From an uncultured Eubacteriales bacterium (GTDB lineage: Bacteria; Bacillota; Clostridia; Christensenellales; UMGS416): a stretch of DNA of 64,000 nt. Made by a program: the position numbers and the translations under genes. How positions within the stretch are numbered: position 1 is the stretch's first letter; the number at the start of each line of letters is the position of its first letter. Positions 16,126 through 24,413 of the stretch are shown here, in pieces. The notes under the pieces are model-generated. The model did not search any database. It saw only the letters and a list, made by a program, of their open reading frames with translations, and was not told where the DNA came from. The stretch lies in contig UQLW01000001.1 in the NCBI GenBank assembly GCA_900542005.1, forward strand, positions 62,001-126,000, in the 5' to 3' direction.

Positions 16126-17070
16126 ATGCTTTTCCACGCGACGGTCAACCAGCTTGCATTTCTATTTCTCCTGATTGCCATCGGCTATCTTCTCGTGAAG
16201 CTGAAACGCATTCCCGACAACGCTGAGATGGTGCTTTCCCGCCTTGAGAATGACCTTTTTCTTCCGGCCCTTGTGTTGGGTACATTTGCAACGCATTTCA
16301 CTACGGAAAGGCTCGCGGACGCCGGAGCGCTTCTATTGGGCAGCCTAATGCTGGAAGTAATCGTCATTCTTGTCGCTTGGGTCTGCGTCAAGCGCTGCGC
16401 GCCGGATCCCTACACCCGGAATATCTACCTGTACGGGCTTTGCTTTTCCAACTTTGGCTTTATGGGCAACGCCATCGTCAGCGCATTATTTCCAGATATT
16501 TTTATGGAATATATGATTTTCACCCTGGTGCTATGGATCTTTATCTATGTATGGGGCGTGCCCACGCTGCTGATGGGCGACGGTCTGGCCCGTCAGAGCC
16601 TTGGGGCCAAACTGAGGAACCTTCTGAATCCTATGTTCATCTGCATGGTCGCCGGTATGGCCATCGGCCTATCGGGGCTATCCATGCCCTCCTTTGTCAA
16701 TTCGCTTGTCACGCAGGCGGGAAACTGCATGTCGCCCGTAGCGATGCTGCTCACCGGCATGACCATTGCCAAAATCGATATTCGCGCCGTTCTCAAAACC
16801 AAAAGCATCTACATGATTACCGCCCTTCGCCTCCTTGTCTTTCCTCTGGCTTTTCTCGGCGCGGGGCTGCTTTTGCGCGGCCGCCTATCGGAAACCTTTG
16901 TCATTTGCGCCGTGTGCTCTCTTTCCATGCCCCTTGGGTTAAATACCATCGTCATCCCCAGCGCCCTGGGAAAGGATACAACGGTCGCCTCCGGCATGGC
17001 CCTGCTCTCTCATGCGCTCTCATGCGTCTCCATCCCGCTGGTTTTCCTCGCGCTGGAGCATATGCGATAA
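16126..17070 (+). CDS. AEC family transporter (auxin efflux carrier-like permease)
   Basis: 314 aa with about ten hydrophobic membrane segments in the usual 5+5 arrangement (PF03547). Family marks: LLIAIGYLLVKLKRIPDNA near the N-terminus and FSNFGFMGNAIVSALF in the first half, the conserved N-x-GFMG-x-P/A region. Bacterial members export or import small carboxylates such as malate or malonate; the substrate here is unknown. SD TGGAGG 6 bases before the ATG. No operon partners; a strong bidirectional terminator follows. Confidence 0.88.
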   Translation: MLFHATVNQLAFLFLLIAIGYLLVKLKRIPDNAEMVLSRLENDLFLPALVLGTFATHFTTERLADAGALLLGSLMLEVIVILVAWVCVKRCAPDPYTRNIYLYGLCFSNFGFMGNAIVSALFPDIFMEYMIFTLVLWIFIYVWGVPTLLMGDGLARQSLGAKLRNLLNPMFICMVAGMAIGLSGLSMPSFVNSLVTQAGNCMSPVAMLLTGMTIAKIDIRAVLKTKSIYMITALRLLVFPLAFLGAGLLLRGRLSETFVICAVCSLSMPLGLNTIVIPSALGKDTTVASGMALLSHALSCVSIPLVFLALEHMR

Positions 17071-17136
17071 CGCCACCGCTGGCGGGCACGGCGCTTTGAT
17101 CCGCCCTCCAGCACACAGCTTAAGCCTACCACGATC

Positions 17137-17166
17137 AAAGGCAAGGGCGGATGCCCTTGCCTTTTC
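17137..17166. terminator. Bidirectional terminator between the AEC transporter and the DUF2238-type gene
   Basis: Perfect 12-bp stem AAAGGCAAGGGC / GCCCTTGCCTTT with loop GGAT and a T-rich tail; the two genes converge on it. Confidence 0.88.
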
Positions 17167-17173
17167 CCTTTGC

Positions 17174-17869
17174 CTATGGACGGTCTTTCGGCCAGCGCAA
17201 GGGGAAATATCCGATTACCGCAATCACCAATGCGCCCAGAGCGTCCACAATCAGGTCCTTCATCGTGTCCAGCAGCGCCGCCCGGCCCAGCAGGGGCGTG
17301 CCGTCCTCCACGGCAAAATGCTGCATGTTCATATGAAGCAGGCCGTCCATCAGGTACTCGTAGATCTCCCACACCGCCCCGCAGGCCAGCGCAAAGCAGA
17401 AGGCGAAAAAGGCCACGAAGCCGGGGCTCAGGCTCATTTTGACGTTGGGCGCGTCGTTGAGCAGATTGACCAGCACAAAGCCCAGCGCTCCCAGCATCGC
17501 CCCGCTGAAGCCGTGCAGGACGGTGTCCCAATGGGGTACTACATAATAAAAATTCCGCACCTCGCCCAAATAGACCGCGCAATAGAGGAACGCAAAGTAA
17601 AGCACCACCATATAGTTTGGGATCTCCAGGCGGAAGCGCTTCTCCAACGCCGAGGGCAGGAACATGACGACAATGGCCATCAGGCACTGCACCAGCATCA
17701 GCGTATAGTCGCTTTTTACCTTGGCATGGGGATCATCCGCCGGCGCCACAGAGGGGGACCGGATCATGCAGGCCACCGCATAGCCGATGGAAAACAGCAA
17801 CGACAAAAAGAGGAGTACGCCGATCAGCTTTTTCCATGGGATGGAGCGTTTCTTCCCGTCTTGTTTCAT
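17174..17869 (-). CDS. DUF2238-type integral membrane protein
   Basis: 231 aa with about six membrane segments. It fits the DUF2238/YjdF-like pattern: a WDTVLHGFSGAMLGALGF segment with a conserved D and H, a FAFCFALACGAVWEIYEY segment (conserved W-E-x-x-E) and GLLHMNMQ followed by DTMKDLIVDALGAL. Biochemical function of the family is unknown. Monocistronic; it lies back-to-back with the marR operon, separated by 207 bases. Confidence 0.78.
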   Translation of the reverse strand: MKQDGKKRSIPWKKLIGVLLFLSLLFSIGYAVACMIRSPSVAPADDPHAKVKSDYTLMLVQCLMAIVVMFLPSALEKRFRLEIPNYMVVLYFAFLYCAVYLGEVRNFYYVVPHWDTVLHGFSGAMLGALGFVLVNLLNDAPNVKMSLSPGFVAFFAFCFALACGAVWEIYEYLMDGLLHMNMQHFAVEDGTPLLGRAALLDTMKDLIVDALGALVIAVIGYFPLRWPKDRP

Positions 17870-18002
17870 TTTCTTTCTCCCTTATTTTTGATTAGCCTAC
17901 CGCGCCCAAGGGAAAAAGGCGAGCCCTAACCGCGGCAAGCCGCCTGCCGGGCGCTGAAAGATACATCCCGGGCCGCAAAATGTAAACTTTTTTTGATGCT
18001 TC

Positions 18003-18053
18003 TTGACAGTATGGCCGAAATGTTTGTACACTAACAATTAGTTTAAAAACTAA
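18003..18053 (+). promoter_or_regulatory. marR promoter with palindromic operators
   Basis: TTGACA (18003-18008), 18-bp spacer, TACACT (18027-18032). Two overlapping dyads cover the -10 and start region: CTAA-CAA-TTAG (18031-18041) and TTAGTTT-AA-AAACTAA (18038-18053). MarR proteins typically bind such A+T-rich 16-bp dyads over their own promoter, so autorepression of the marR-exporter operon is likely. Confidence 0.78.
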
Positions 18054-18076
18054 CGAATAGAAAGGATGAGACGTAT

Positions 18077-18535
18077 ATGCCCGCAAATGCAAAACGATGT
18101 TCCCGCAAGCCCACCTGTGTGATGCTGATCAACGAGATCTCCAAGCTTTTCCATGACCGGATGCGTCAAAAGGGCGAACGGGCCAACTTCAAGCCCACCT
18201 ATCAGGCGATCCTGCGGGTTGTCGCCCATGAGCCCGGCCTCAGCCAGCTGGAAATCGCAGGCCGCGTCCATCTGGCCCCGCCTACCGTAAGCCTGGCGCT
18301 GCAGAAGATGGAGGCCGAGAAGCTGATCCGCCGGGAACCCGATGCCCGCGACCTGCGCCAGGTTCTCGTCCATCTCACCGACAAGGGCCGCGAAATGGAC
18401 GATGTCATGCGCCATACGGCGGAAAGCACCGAAAAGCTGATCACCAAGGGGCTCAGCCGTGAAGAGCTGGAAACGATCTATCCGATCCTTCTGAAGATGC
18501 GCGATAACATCGCGGAGGGTGGGCAGGCGAAATGA
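18077..18535 (+). CDS. MarR family transcriptional regulator
   Basis: 152 aa winged-helix regulator: LSQLEIAGRVHLAPPTVSLALQKMEAEKLI is the recognition helix region and RREPDARDLRQVLVHLTDKGRE the wing with the conserved D-x-R. First gene of an operon: its stop overlaps the start of the exporter gene (ATGA, 18532-18535). Palindromic operators lie over its promoter. It most likely represses the operon until a transported compound is sensed. Confidence 0.93.
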   Translation: MPANAKRCSRKPTCVMLINEISKLFHDRMRQKGERANFKPTYQAILRVVAHEPGLSQLEIAGRVHLAPPTVSLALQKMEAEKLIRREPDARDLRQVLVHLTDKGREMDDVMRHTAESTEKLITKGLSREELETIYPILLKMRDNIAEGGQAK

Positions 18536-20262
18536 AGCGAATTTTAGCTTATCTGAAGCCCTATTGGCTGCTCGCGCTTCTGACGCCCGTCACCATGGTG
18601 GTGGAGGTGCTGGTGGACCTGATGCAGCCCACGCTGATGAGCCGCATCGTCGACGCCGGGGTTCTGGCGGGCGATATGCAGGTCATCATCTCCACAGGGC
18701 TGACCATGCTCGGCCTGGTGATCGTGGGCGGACTGGGGGGCGTGGGCTCCGCAGCCTTTGGCAGCATGGCTTCCCAGCGCTTCGGGAACGACCTGCGTCA
18801 GGCGGTATTCAGCCGCGTCATGGCCCTTTCCTTCCAGCAGACCGACACCTTCACCACCGGCAGCCTGGTCACCCGGCTGACCAACGACTGCCAGATGGTG
18901 CAGGAGATGGTCAACCAGGTGCTGCGCATGTTTGTGCGCTCCTTCATGCTCTTTGCCGGCGGTATCGTTATGGCCCTGTCGCTTAACGTTCAATTCGGCC
19001 TGGTGCTGCTGGTGGGGCTGCCGCTGCAGCTTGTCATCCTCTTTATCTTCCTGAAAAAGGCCAGCCCGCTGTTCAGCAAGGTACAGTCCCGTCTGGACCG
19101 CGTAAACTCTGTGGTGCAGGAAAACGTCACCGGGGCCCGGGTGGTCAAGGCCTATGTGCGGGAGGATTATGAGATTGACCGCTTCACCCAGGCCAATGAG
19201 GCGCTGGTCGCCACCAACCTCAGGGTCCAGAAGCTGATGAGCCTGATGATGCCCATCATGATGATCATTATGAACTTTTCCGTTGTCGCTATCATCGTCA
19301 TCGGCGGCTTCCAGGTAGAGGCCCGCGCCATGCAGGTAGGCCAGGTCATGGCCGCCGTCACCTATGTATCGCAGATCCTGATGAGTATGATGATGGTTGC
19401 CATGATGTTCCAGATGGTTTCCCGCGCCATGGCCTCCGCGCAGCGTATTGTGGAGGTGCTGGAAACCGACCCGGCCGTGGTATCCGGCAGCCGGACGCTG
19501 CCGGAGGGCGGCCATGGCAGCATTGCCTTCGACCATGTCAGCTTCTGCTACCCCACCTCCTCCAGCCGGCCGGTGCTTACCGATATTGACCTGACGATCC
19601 GGCCCGGTGAAAACTTCGCCATACTGGGCGCCACCGGGTCCGGCAAAACCTCTCTGGTGAACCTCATCCCCCGCTTCTATGACGCGAGTACCGGTACGAT
19701 CCGCATAGACGGCGAGGATGTACGGGACCTTACCCTCCCCGGCCTGCGCGCCCGCATTGGGATGGTCCTGCAAAAAAGCGAGCTTTTCTCCGGCACCATC
19801 GCAGACAACATCCGCTGGGGCAACAGCGGCGCCACCGACGAGGAGGTGATGGAGGCCGCCCGGATCGCCCAGGCCCACGACTTCATCATGGGCTTTTCCG
19901 AAGGATATGATACCGTCATCGGGGAAAAGGGCTCCTCCCTCTCCGGCGGACAGAAGCAGCGGCTTGCCATTGCCCGCGCCATCCTCAAGCGTCCGGAGAT
20001 CCTCATCTTCGACGATTCCACCTCCGCCCTGGATCTTGGCACCGAGGCCCGGCTTCAGCAGGCCCTGCGCCAGGCCCTTAAAGGCACCACCGTCATTACC
20101 ATCGCCCAGCGGGTTGCCTCCGTCTCCCAGGCTGACCGGATCGCCGTGCTGGAACAGGGGCGCCTGGCCGCCTGCGGCTCCCATGAGGAGCTGATGGCTA
20201 CCAGCGACATTTACCAGGATATCTACAGCTCCCAGATGCGAAAGGAGGCCGCCAATGAGTAA
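18532..20262 (+). CDS. ABC exporter half-transporter (degenerate ATP site) in the marR operon
   Basis: 576 aa, six-helix membrane domain plus ATPase. Walker A GATGSGKTS, signature LSGGQKQRL. Walker B ends in D-D (IFDDSTSALD) instead of D-E, and the H-loop is IAQRVAS with Gln for His. The same degeneration is seen in the other pair's subunit at 3248-4972, so the two systems are paralogous heterodimers. Overlaps marR by 4 bases and its partner by 8 bases, which implies coupled translation. Confidence 0.93.
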   Translation: MKRILAYLKPYWLLALLTPVTMVVEVLVDLMQPTLMSRIVDAGVLAGDMQVIISTGLTMLGLVIVGGLGGVGSAAFGSMASQRFGNDLRQAVFSRVMALSFQQTDTFTTGSLVTRLTNDCQMVQEMVNQVLRMFVRSFMLFAGGIVMALSLNVQFGLVLLVGLPLQLVILFIFLKKASPLFSKVQSRLDRVNSVVQENVTGARVVKAYVREDYEIDRFTQANEALVATNLRVQKLMSLMMPIMMIIMNFSVVAIIVIGGFQVEARAMQVGQVMAAVTYVSQILMSMMMVAMMFQMVSRAMASAQRIVEVLETDPAVVSGSRTLPEGGHGSIAFDHVSFCYPTSSSRPVLTDIDLTIRPGENFAILGATGSGKTSLVNLIPRFYDASTGTIRIDGEDVRDLTLPGLRARIGMVLQKSELFSGTIADNIRWGNSGATDEEVMEAARIAQAHDFIMGFSEGYDTVIGEKGSSLSGGQKQRLAIARAILKRPEILIFDDSTSALDLGTEARLQQALRQALKGTTVITIAQRVASVSQADRIAVLEQGRLAACGSHEELMATSDIYQDIYSSQMRKEAANE

Positions 20263-22093
20263 CGCAAGGCCCGCTCCCCCCAGGGGACCTGGCGGCCCGG
20301 GCGGCCCCCGTTCCATGGCCATGGCCCGGGAAAAACCCAAGGATGTCAAGGGGACGGTCAAGCGCCTGGTGCGCTATATCGGCTCCAGCCGGTATCTGTT
20401 CTTCAGCCTGCTGGCCATCATGGTCTTTGTTACGCTGCTCTCGCTGGCCGCTCCGGCGCTGCAGGGCTATGCCATCGACGCCATTACCCTAAAGCAGGGT
20501 CAGCTGCATGTGGATTTTCCCCGCATGGCCGCTATCCTTACGCTGCTTTCGGCGGTCTATATTGCCTCCTCCCTGCTGACTTATCTTCAGGGTATCTTTT
20601 CCGCCAAGCTATCCCAGCAGACGGTACGCGTCATGCGCGGCGATCTCTTTGAGAAGATCGTCCATCTTCCCATCCGCTATCTGGATACCCATCCCCATGG
20701 GGATATCATGAGCCGCATGACAAATGATGTGGAGAATATCTCCAACACGGTATCCCAGTCCATCGGTTCGCTCTTTTCCGGCGTGCTCACGCTGATCGGC
20801 TCTGTGGCGATCATGCTGTACTACAGCCCCCTGCTCACGCTGATCAGCTTTGTTACCGTGCTGCTCAGCGCCCTGGCCACCATGGTGATGAGCAAATTCA
20901 TGCGGAAATATTTCGCCGCCCAGCAGGCGCTGCTGGGGCAGCTCAACGGCCAGGTGGAGGAAATGGTCACCGGCTACAAGACTGTCGTGGCCTTCAGCCG
21001 GGAGGAAACAGCCAAGGGCGAATTCAACGAAACCAGCAACCGCCTGCGGGATACCGCCATCCGCGCCCAGATCTTCGGCGGCGCCATGGGCCCCTTGATG
21101 AACGTTATCGGCAACTTCGGCTTTCTTCTCATCGCCGGCTTCGGCGGTTGGTTCGCCTTAAGCGGCGCCATCACCATCGGCACCATCCAGGCTTTTATCC
21201 TCTATGCCCGTCAGTTCACCCGGCCGATCAACGAGATTGCCAACCTTTATGGGCAGATTCAGACGGCGCTGGCCGGAGCGGAGCGTGTTTTTTCCATCCT
21301 CGATCACGCCAGCGAGCGCCAGGAGGCCTCCGGCTCCCTGGCGGTGGAGCAGGTCAAGGGGAATCTGGATTTCCGCCATGTCCACTTCGGCTATGTCCCC
21401 GGCGAGCCGGTGCTGAAGGACTTCAACCTCACCGTCAAAAGCGGGCAAAAGGTGGCCATCGTGGGAGCAACCGGCTCCGGCAAAACCACCCTGGTCAACC
21501 TGCTGACCCGGCTGTATGATATCGACAGCGGCGAGATCCTGCTGGATGGTCAGGATATCCAGGATATCCCCCTCAGCGAGCTGCGCCGGAGCATCGCCAT
21601 TGTGCTGCAGGACACGGTGCTTTTCTCCGATACCATCGCCGCCAACATCCGCTATGGCCGGCTGGACGCCGGCCAGGCGCAGGTGGAAGCGGCCGCCGCC
21701 ACCGCTAACGCCGACCACTTCATCGCCCAGCTGCCCCGGGAATACGAGACGCAGCTGAGCGAATCCGGCGGCAACCTCTCCCAGGGGCAGCGGCAGCTGC
21801 TCTCCATTGCCCGGGCGGTGCTGGCTGACCCGAAGATCCTGATCCTGGACGAGGCCACCTCCAGCGTGGATACCCGCACCGAGATGCATATCCAGCAGGC
21901 CATGGTTGCGCTGATGGCCGGCCGCACCAGCCTCATTATCGCCCACCGGCTTTCCACCATCCGGGATGCTGACAATATCGTGGTCATTGAAAACGGCCGC
22001 GTGGCCGAAATGGGCAACCATGACGAGCTGCTGGCGGCCAAGGGCTGCTATTGGCGGCTCTATCAAAACCAATTCGCCGGCATTGCGACCTAA
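20255..22093 (+). CDS. ABC exporter half-transporter (canonical ATP site) in the marR operon
   Basis: 612 aa. A Pro/Gly-rich N-terminal extension of about 30 residues precedes the six-helix domain. Walker A GATGSGKTT, Walker B ILILDEATSSVD and H-loop IIAHRLS are intact; the signature is LSQGQRQLL. Partner of the preceding gene: together they form one competent and one degenerate ATP site. Last gene of the marR operon; no clear terminator in the next 60 bases. Confidence 0.93.
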   Translation: MSNARPAPPRGPGGPGGPRSMAMAREKPKDVKGTVKRLVRYIGSSRYLFFSLLAIMVFVTLLSLAAPALQGYAIDAITLKQGQLHVDFPRMAAILTLLSAVYIASSLLTYLQGIFSAKLSQQTVRVMRGDLFEKIVHLPIRYLDTHPHGDIMSRMTNDVENISNTVSQSIGSLFSGVLTLIGSVAIMLYYSPLLTLISFVTVLLSALATMVMSKFMRKYFAAQQALLGQLNGQVEEMVTGYKTVVAFSREETAKGEFNETSNRLRDTAIRAQIFGGAMGPLMNVIGNFGFLLIAGFGGWFALSGAITIGTIQAFILYARQFTRPINEIANLYGQIQTALAGAERVFSILDHASERQEASGSLAVEQVKGNLDFRHVHFGYVPGEPVLKDFNLTVKSGQKVAIVGATGSGKTTLVNLLTRLYDIDSGEILLDGQDIQDIPLSELRRSIAIVLQDTVLFSDTIAANIRYGRLDAGQAQVEAAAATANADHFIAQLPREYETQLSESGGNLSQGQRQLLSIARAVLADPKILILDEATSSVDTRTEMHIQQAMVALMAGRTSLIIAHRLSTIRDADNIVVIENGRVAEMGNHDELLAAKGCYWRLYQNQFAGIAT

Positions 22094-22159
22094 GGGCTTA
22101 TCCTAATCTTTACAGATTTGTCGAATCCTTGCAACACATTCGTTACAGCATTGAAAGAT

Positions 22160-22182
22160 TCTGCTGCTATACTAGCAGCAGA
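22160..22182 (+). promoter_or_regulatory. Palindrome over an extended -10 element
   Basis: 10-bp arms TCTGCTGCTA and TAGCAGCAGA around TAC. The centre contains TGC-TATACT, an extended -10 promoter; no good -35 is seen (TTACAG lies 19 bases away). It lies 27 bases before the SD-start unit of the 44-aa gene, so it reads as promoter plus operator for that gene. It could instead fold as a small hairpin in RNA. Confidence 0.5.
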
Positions 22183-22208
22183 TATTAGCTGACGAGGAGG
22201 AGTTTGCC

Positions 22209-22343
22209 ATGCTGCAACGCCAGATCCGCCGGGATGCTCCGCGTCCCGCCCCGCTGGTTATGCCAATGGCTGAATGGGCCGCCGGCGCCGTCATGCTGCT
22301 GCTCTTGCTGCTTGCGCCCGCCCTGATCGGTTTGCTGCACTAG
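22209..22343 (+). CDS. Small single-span membrane protein, 44 aa
   Basis: Reads MLQRQIRRDAPRPAPLVMP, then an MAEWAAGAV segment, then a hydrophobic run of Leu/Ala to the end at LLH. So there is a basic, proline-rich N-terminus of about 20 residues and one C-terminal membrane helix. GAGGAGG lies 8 bases before the ATG and a strong terminator starts 5 bases after the stop. Together with the promoter-like palindrome upstream this makes a complete small transcription unit. No family recognised. It could be a membrane regulator of the neighbouring exporter, a toxin or a leader; nothing in the sequence decides. Confidence 0.6.
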   Translation: MLQRQIRRDAPRPAPLVMPMAEWAAGAVMLLLLLLAPALIGLLH

Positions 22344-22348
22344 GCTCC

Positions 22349-22383
22349 GGCCCTTCCCACCTGGTGGGAAGGGCCTTTTTCCT
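22349..22383 (+). terminator. Terminator of the 44-aa membrane protein gene
   Basis: GGCCCTTCCCACC / GGTGGGAAGGGCC (13 bp, tight loop) followed by TTTTTCC. Confidence 0.9.
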
Positions 22384-22453
22384 TTTCCGGCAGGACTTTG
22401 GCCGGGAACAGCGAATCATAGTATCAATGCTTGAATCAGGGGGAGGACAACCC

Positions 22454-23509
22454 ATGAACACCCACGAACGCTTTGCCCGTATGTACGCCCATCAGGAGGC
22501 GGACCGGGTCCCGATGATGGATAGCCCCTGGGATACGACCATTGAGCGCTGGCGTCGGGAAGGTATGCCCACCGGCGACTATGTCGCCTACTTTGATCTG
22601 GACCGCATCGGGCGCATTGGCATCGACTATTCGCCCCGCTATCCGGTCGAGGTGCTGGAGGAAACGCCGGAATACGTCATCCACACCACCGGCTGGGGCG
22701 CCACGCTGAAGACCTGGCGGCACATGACCTCCACGCCGGAATTCCTGGATTTCAGGATCAAGGATGAGGCCAGCTGGGAGGAGGCCAAGGCCCGGATGAA
22801 GCCCGACCCCGCCCGCATCAACTGGGACTACCTGAAAAAAAACGTGCCCCTCTGGCAGCGCGAGGGCCGCTGGATCATCGGCGATTTCTGGTTTGGCTTC
22901 GATGTCACCCACTCCTGGGCGGTGGGCACCACCCGGCTTCTCTACGCCATGGCGGACAATCCCGAATGGGTGGAGGATATGTTCAACACCTACCTGGATA
23001 TCAACCTTGCCATGATGCAGATGGTGCTGGACGCCGGCTATCCGGTGGATGAGATCTACTGGCCCGACGATATGGGCTATAAGAATACCCAGTTCTTCTC
23101 CCTCAACATGTACCGTAATCTGCTTAAACCGGTGCAGAAGCGCGCGGTGGACTGGATCCACGAGCGCGGGATGAAGGCGCACCTGCACTCCTGCGGCCTG
23201 GTGGATAAATTCGTACCGGAATTCGTGGAAATCGGCATTGACGCCCTCAACCCGCTGGAGGTCAAGGCTGGCATGGATCCTGTGGCGCTGAAGGCCGCCT
23301 GGGGCGACCGGCTGGTTTTCCACGGCGGCATCAACGCCGTGCTGTGGGATCAGCCCGGGCAGATCGAGGCCGAAATGGAGCGGGTCATCCCCCTGATGAA
23401 GGAAAACGGCGGCTATATCTTTGCCTCCGACCACTCCATCCCCGATTCGGTCAGCCTGGAGGACTTCACCCATATCATCGAGACCTACAAGCGGGTCGCG
23501 CGGTATTAG
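22454..23509 (+). CDS. Uroporphyrinogen decarboxylase family protein (methyltransferase-like)
   Basis: 351 aa UroD-fold barrel (PF01208). Opens MNTHERFARMYAHQEADRVP, the usual form of the non-haem members; later GMKAHLHSCGLVDKFVPEFVEIGIDALNPLE and FHGGINAVLWDQPGQ carry the metal-ligand His/Cys pair and the conserved HGG. True HemE proteins have a different N-terminus (RxPVW..RQAGR), absent here, so a role in haem synthesis is unlikely. Relatives act as corrinoid or methylthiol methyltransferases or have unknown carbohydrate-linked roles. Start at 22454 with GGGGGAGG 7 bases upstream. Single gene. Confidence 0.82.
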   Translation: MNTHERFARMYAHQEADRVPMMDSPWDTTIERWRREGMPTGDYVAYFDLDRIGRIGIDYSPRYPVEVLEETPEYVIHTTGWGATLKTWRHMTSTPEFLDFRIKDEASWEEAKARMKPDPARINWDYLKKNVPLWQREGRWIIGDFWFGFDVTHSWAVGTTRLLYAMADNPEWVEDMFNTYLDINLAMMQMVLDAGYPVDEIYWPDDMGYKNTQFFSLNMYRNLLKPVQKRAVDWIHERGMKAHLHSCGLVDKFVPEFVEIGIDALNPLEVKAGMDPVALKAAWGDRLVFHGGINAVLWDQPGQIEAEMERVIPLMKENGGYIFASDHSIPDSVSLEDFTHIIETYKRVARY

Positions 23510-23534
23510 CGGCGAATCCTTTGCTTGTAAAAAG

Positions 23535-23577
23535 GGCCCTGCCAAGCATCAGAAGGATGTCTTGGCAGGGCCTTTTG
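23535..23577. terminator. Bidirectional terminator between UroD-like and MBL genes
   Basis: 12-bp stem GGCCCTGCCAAG / CTTGGCAGGGCC with an inner CATC/GATG pair and TTTT tail; A-run on the other side serves the convergent gene. Confidence 0.88.
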
Positions 23578-23596
23578 TGGGATACGGGCAGCCGGC

Positions 23597-24358
23597 TTAT
23601 ATTTCCACCGTCATGCCGTCGTAGGCCGCCCTATAGGGCGGCGCGAGGGAAGCCTCCAGATCCCGGCGGCAGGGATGAAGCGTACGGGCCAGATGCGTCA
23701 GATAGACCTGCCCCGCTGCTTTCATCTGCCCGTTTGCCCGAAGGCTGTCCACCATCATCCGCACCATGGGCAGCGAATTATGCTCAAAGACCCGATAATC
23801 GCCGTCATGGTCATCGCCAATGGTGGCGTCGATCACCAGCGCGTCAAAGGGCGCCTGGGCCCGCAGGGCCGCGACCGCTCCATAGGGCATCCACGCTCCA
23901 TCGGTCGCATAGACCAGCGTCCGTCCCCCGCGGCTGATGCGGTAATGCACCGGCTGTTCATCCGGGAACCGGGGGACATGGTTGGCCGGAAGCGGCAGGA
24001 CCTCATACCCCGCCGCCTGAAAGGGCTCCAGCGGCTTCAGCGGGCGCACCTGGATATGGCTGCCGCTCACCTCGCCGGCCCATCCGGCCTCCACATGCAC
24101 AATAAGTGGGGACGCGCCGCGCCCCCTTCGCCGCGCAGCCAGTTCCCTGAGCGCATCCAGGCAGAAATGATCCCGGTGCCCATGGGTCAGGAGCACCGCC
24201 TGCACCAATACCTCCGGCCCGAGCAGCTCCAGCGCTGTGGCCGGAGCGTCCAGCATGAGCGCGCCATCCAGCAGCGCCGAGGAAAAGCGGCGGACCTCCC
24301 CGGAATCATCGGGTTGATCCCAATCAGCCGCGCCCGTGCCCAAAAATGTAAGCTTCAT
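23597..24358 (-). CDS. MBL-fold metallo-hydrolase
   Basis: 253 aa. Starts MKLTFLGTGAADW, then the metal motif THGHRDH, later LPANHVPR, YATDGAW and a C-terminal YLTHLARTLH, as in PhnP-like or RNase Z-like phosphodiesterase branches of the metallo-beta-lactamase superfamily. It probably cleaves a phosphodiester or lactone; the substrate is unknown. ATG at 24358 chosen since AAGGAG is 6 bases upstream; the longer frame depends on a TTG without SD. Lies 55 bases after the isomerase-family gene on the same strand. Confidence 0.83.
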   Translation of the reverse strand: MKLTFLGTGAADWDQPDDSGEVRRFSSALLDGALMLDAPATALELLGPEVLVQAVLLTHGHRDHFCLDALRELAARRRGRGASPLIVHVEAGWAGEVSGSHIQVRPLKPLEPFQAAGYEVLPLPANHVPRFPDEQPVHYRISRGGRTLVYATDGAWMPYGAVAALRAQAPFDALVIDATIGDDHDGDYRVFEHNSLPMVRMMVDSLRANGQMKAAGQVYLTHLARTLHPCRRDLEASLAPPYRAAYDGMTVEI

Positions 24359-24413
24359 ATCCGGCTCCTTCGTCAAAGGCCGAGCATATGCCCGGCCTTG
24401 GGATTATGTATGG

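Noticed and set aside
18544..20361. 605-codon minus-strand open frame opposite the marR-operon exporter
   Set aside because: Complement of a clear ABC exporter, dominated by His/Gly/Asp; no SD and no domain.
22454..23509. HemE uroporphyrinogen decarboxylase for haem synthesis
   Set aside because: The diagnostic HemE N-terminal motif is absent and no other haem genes are nearby.
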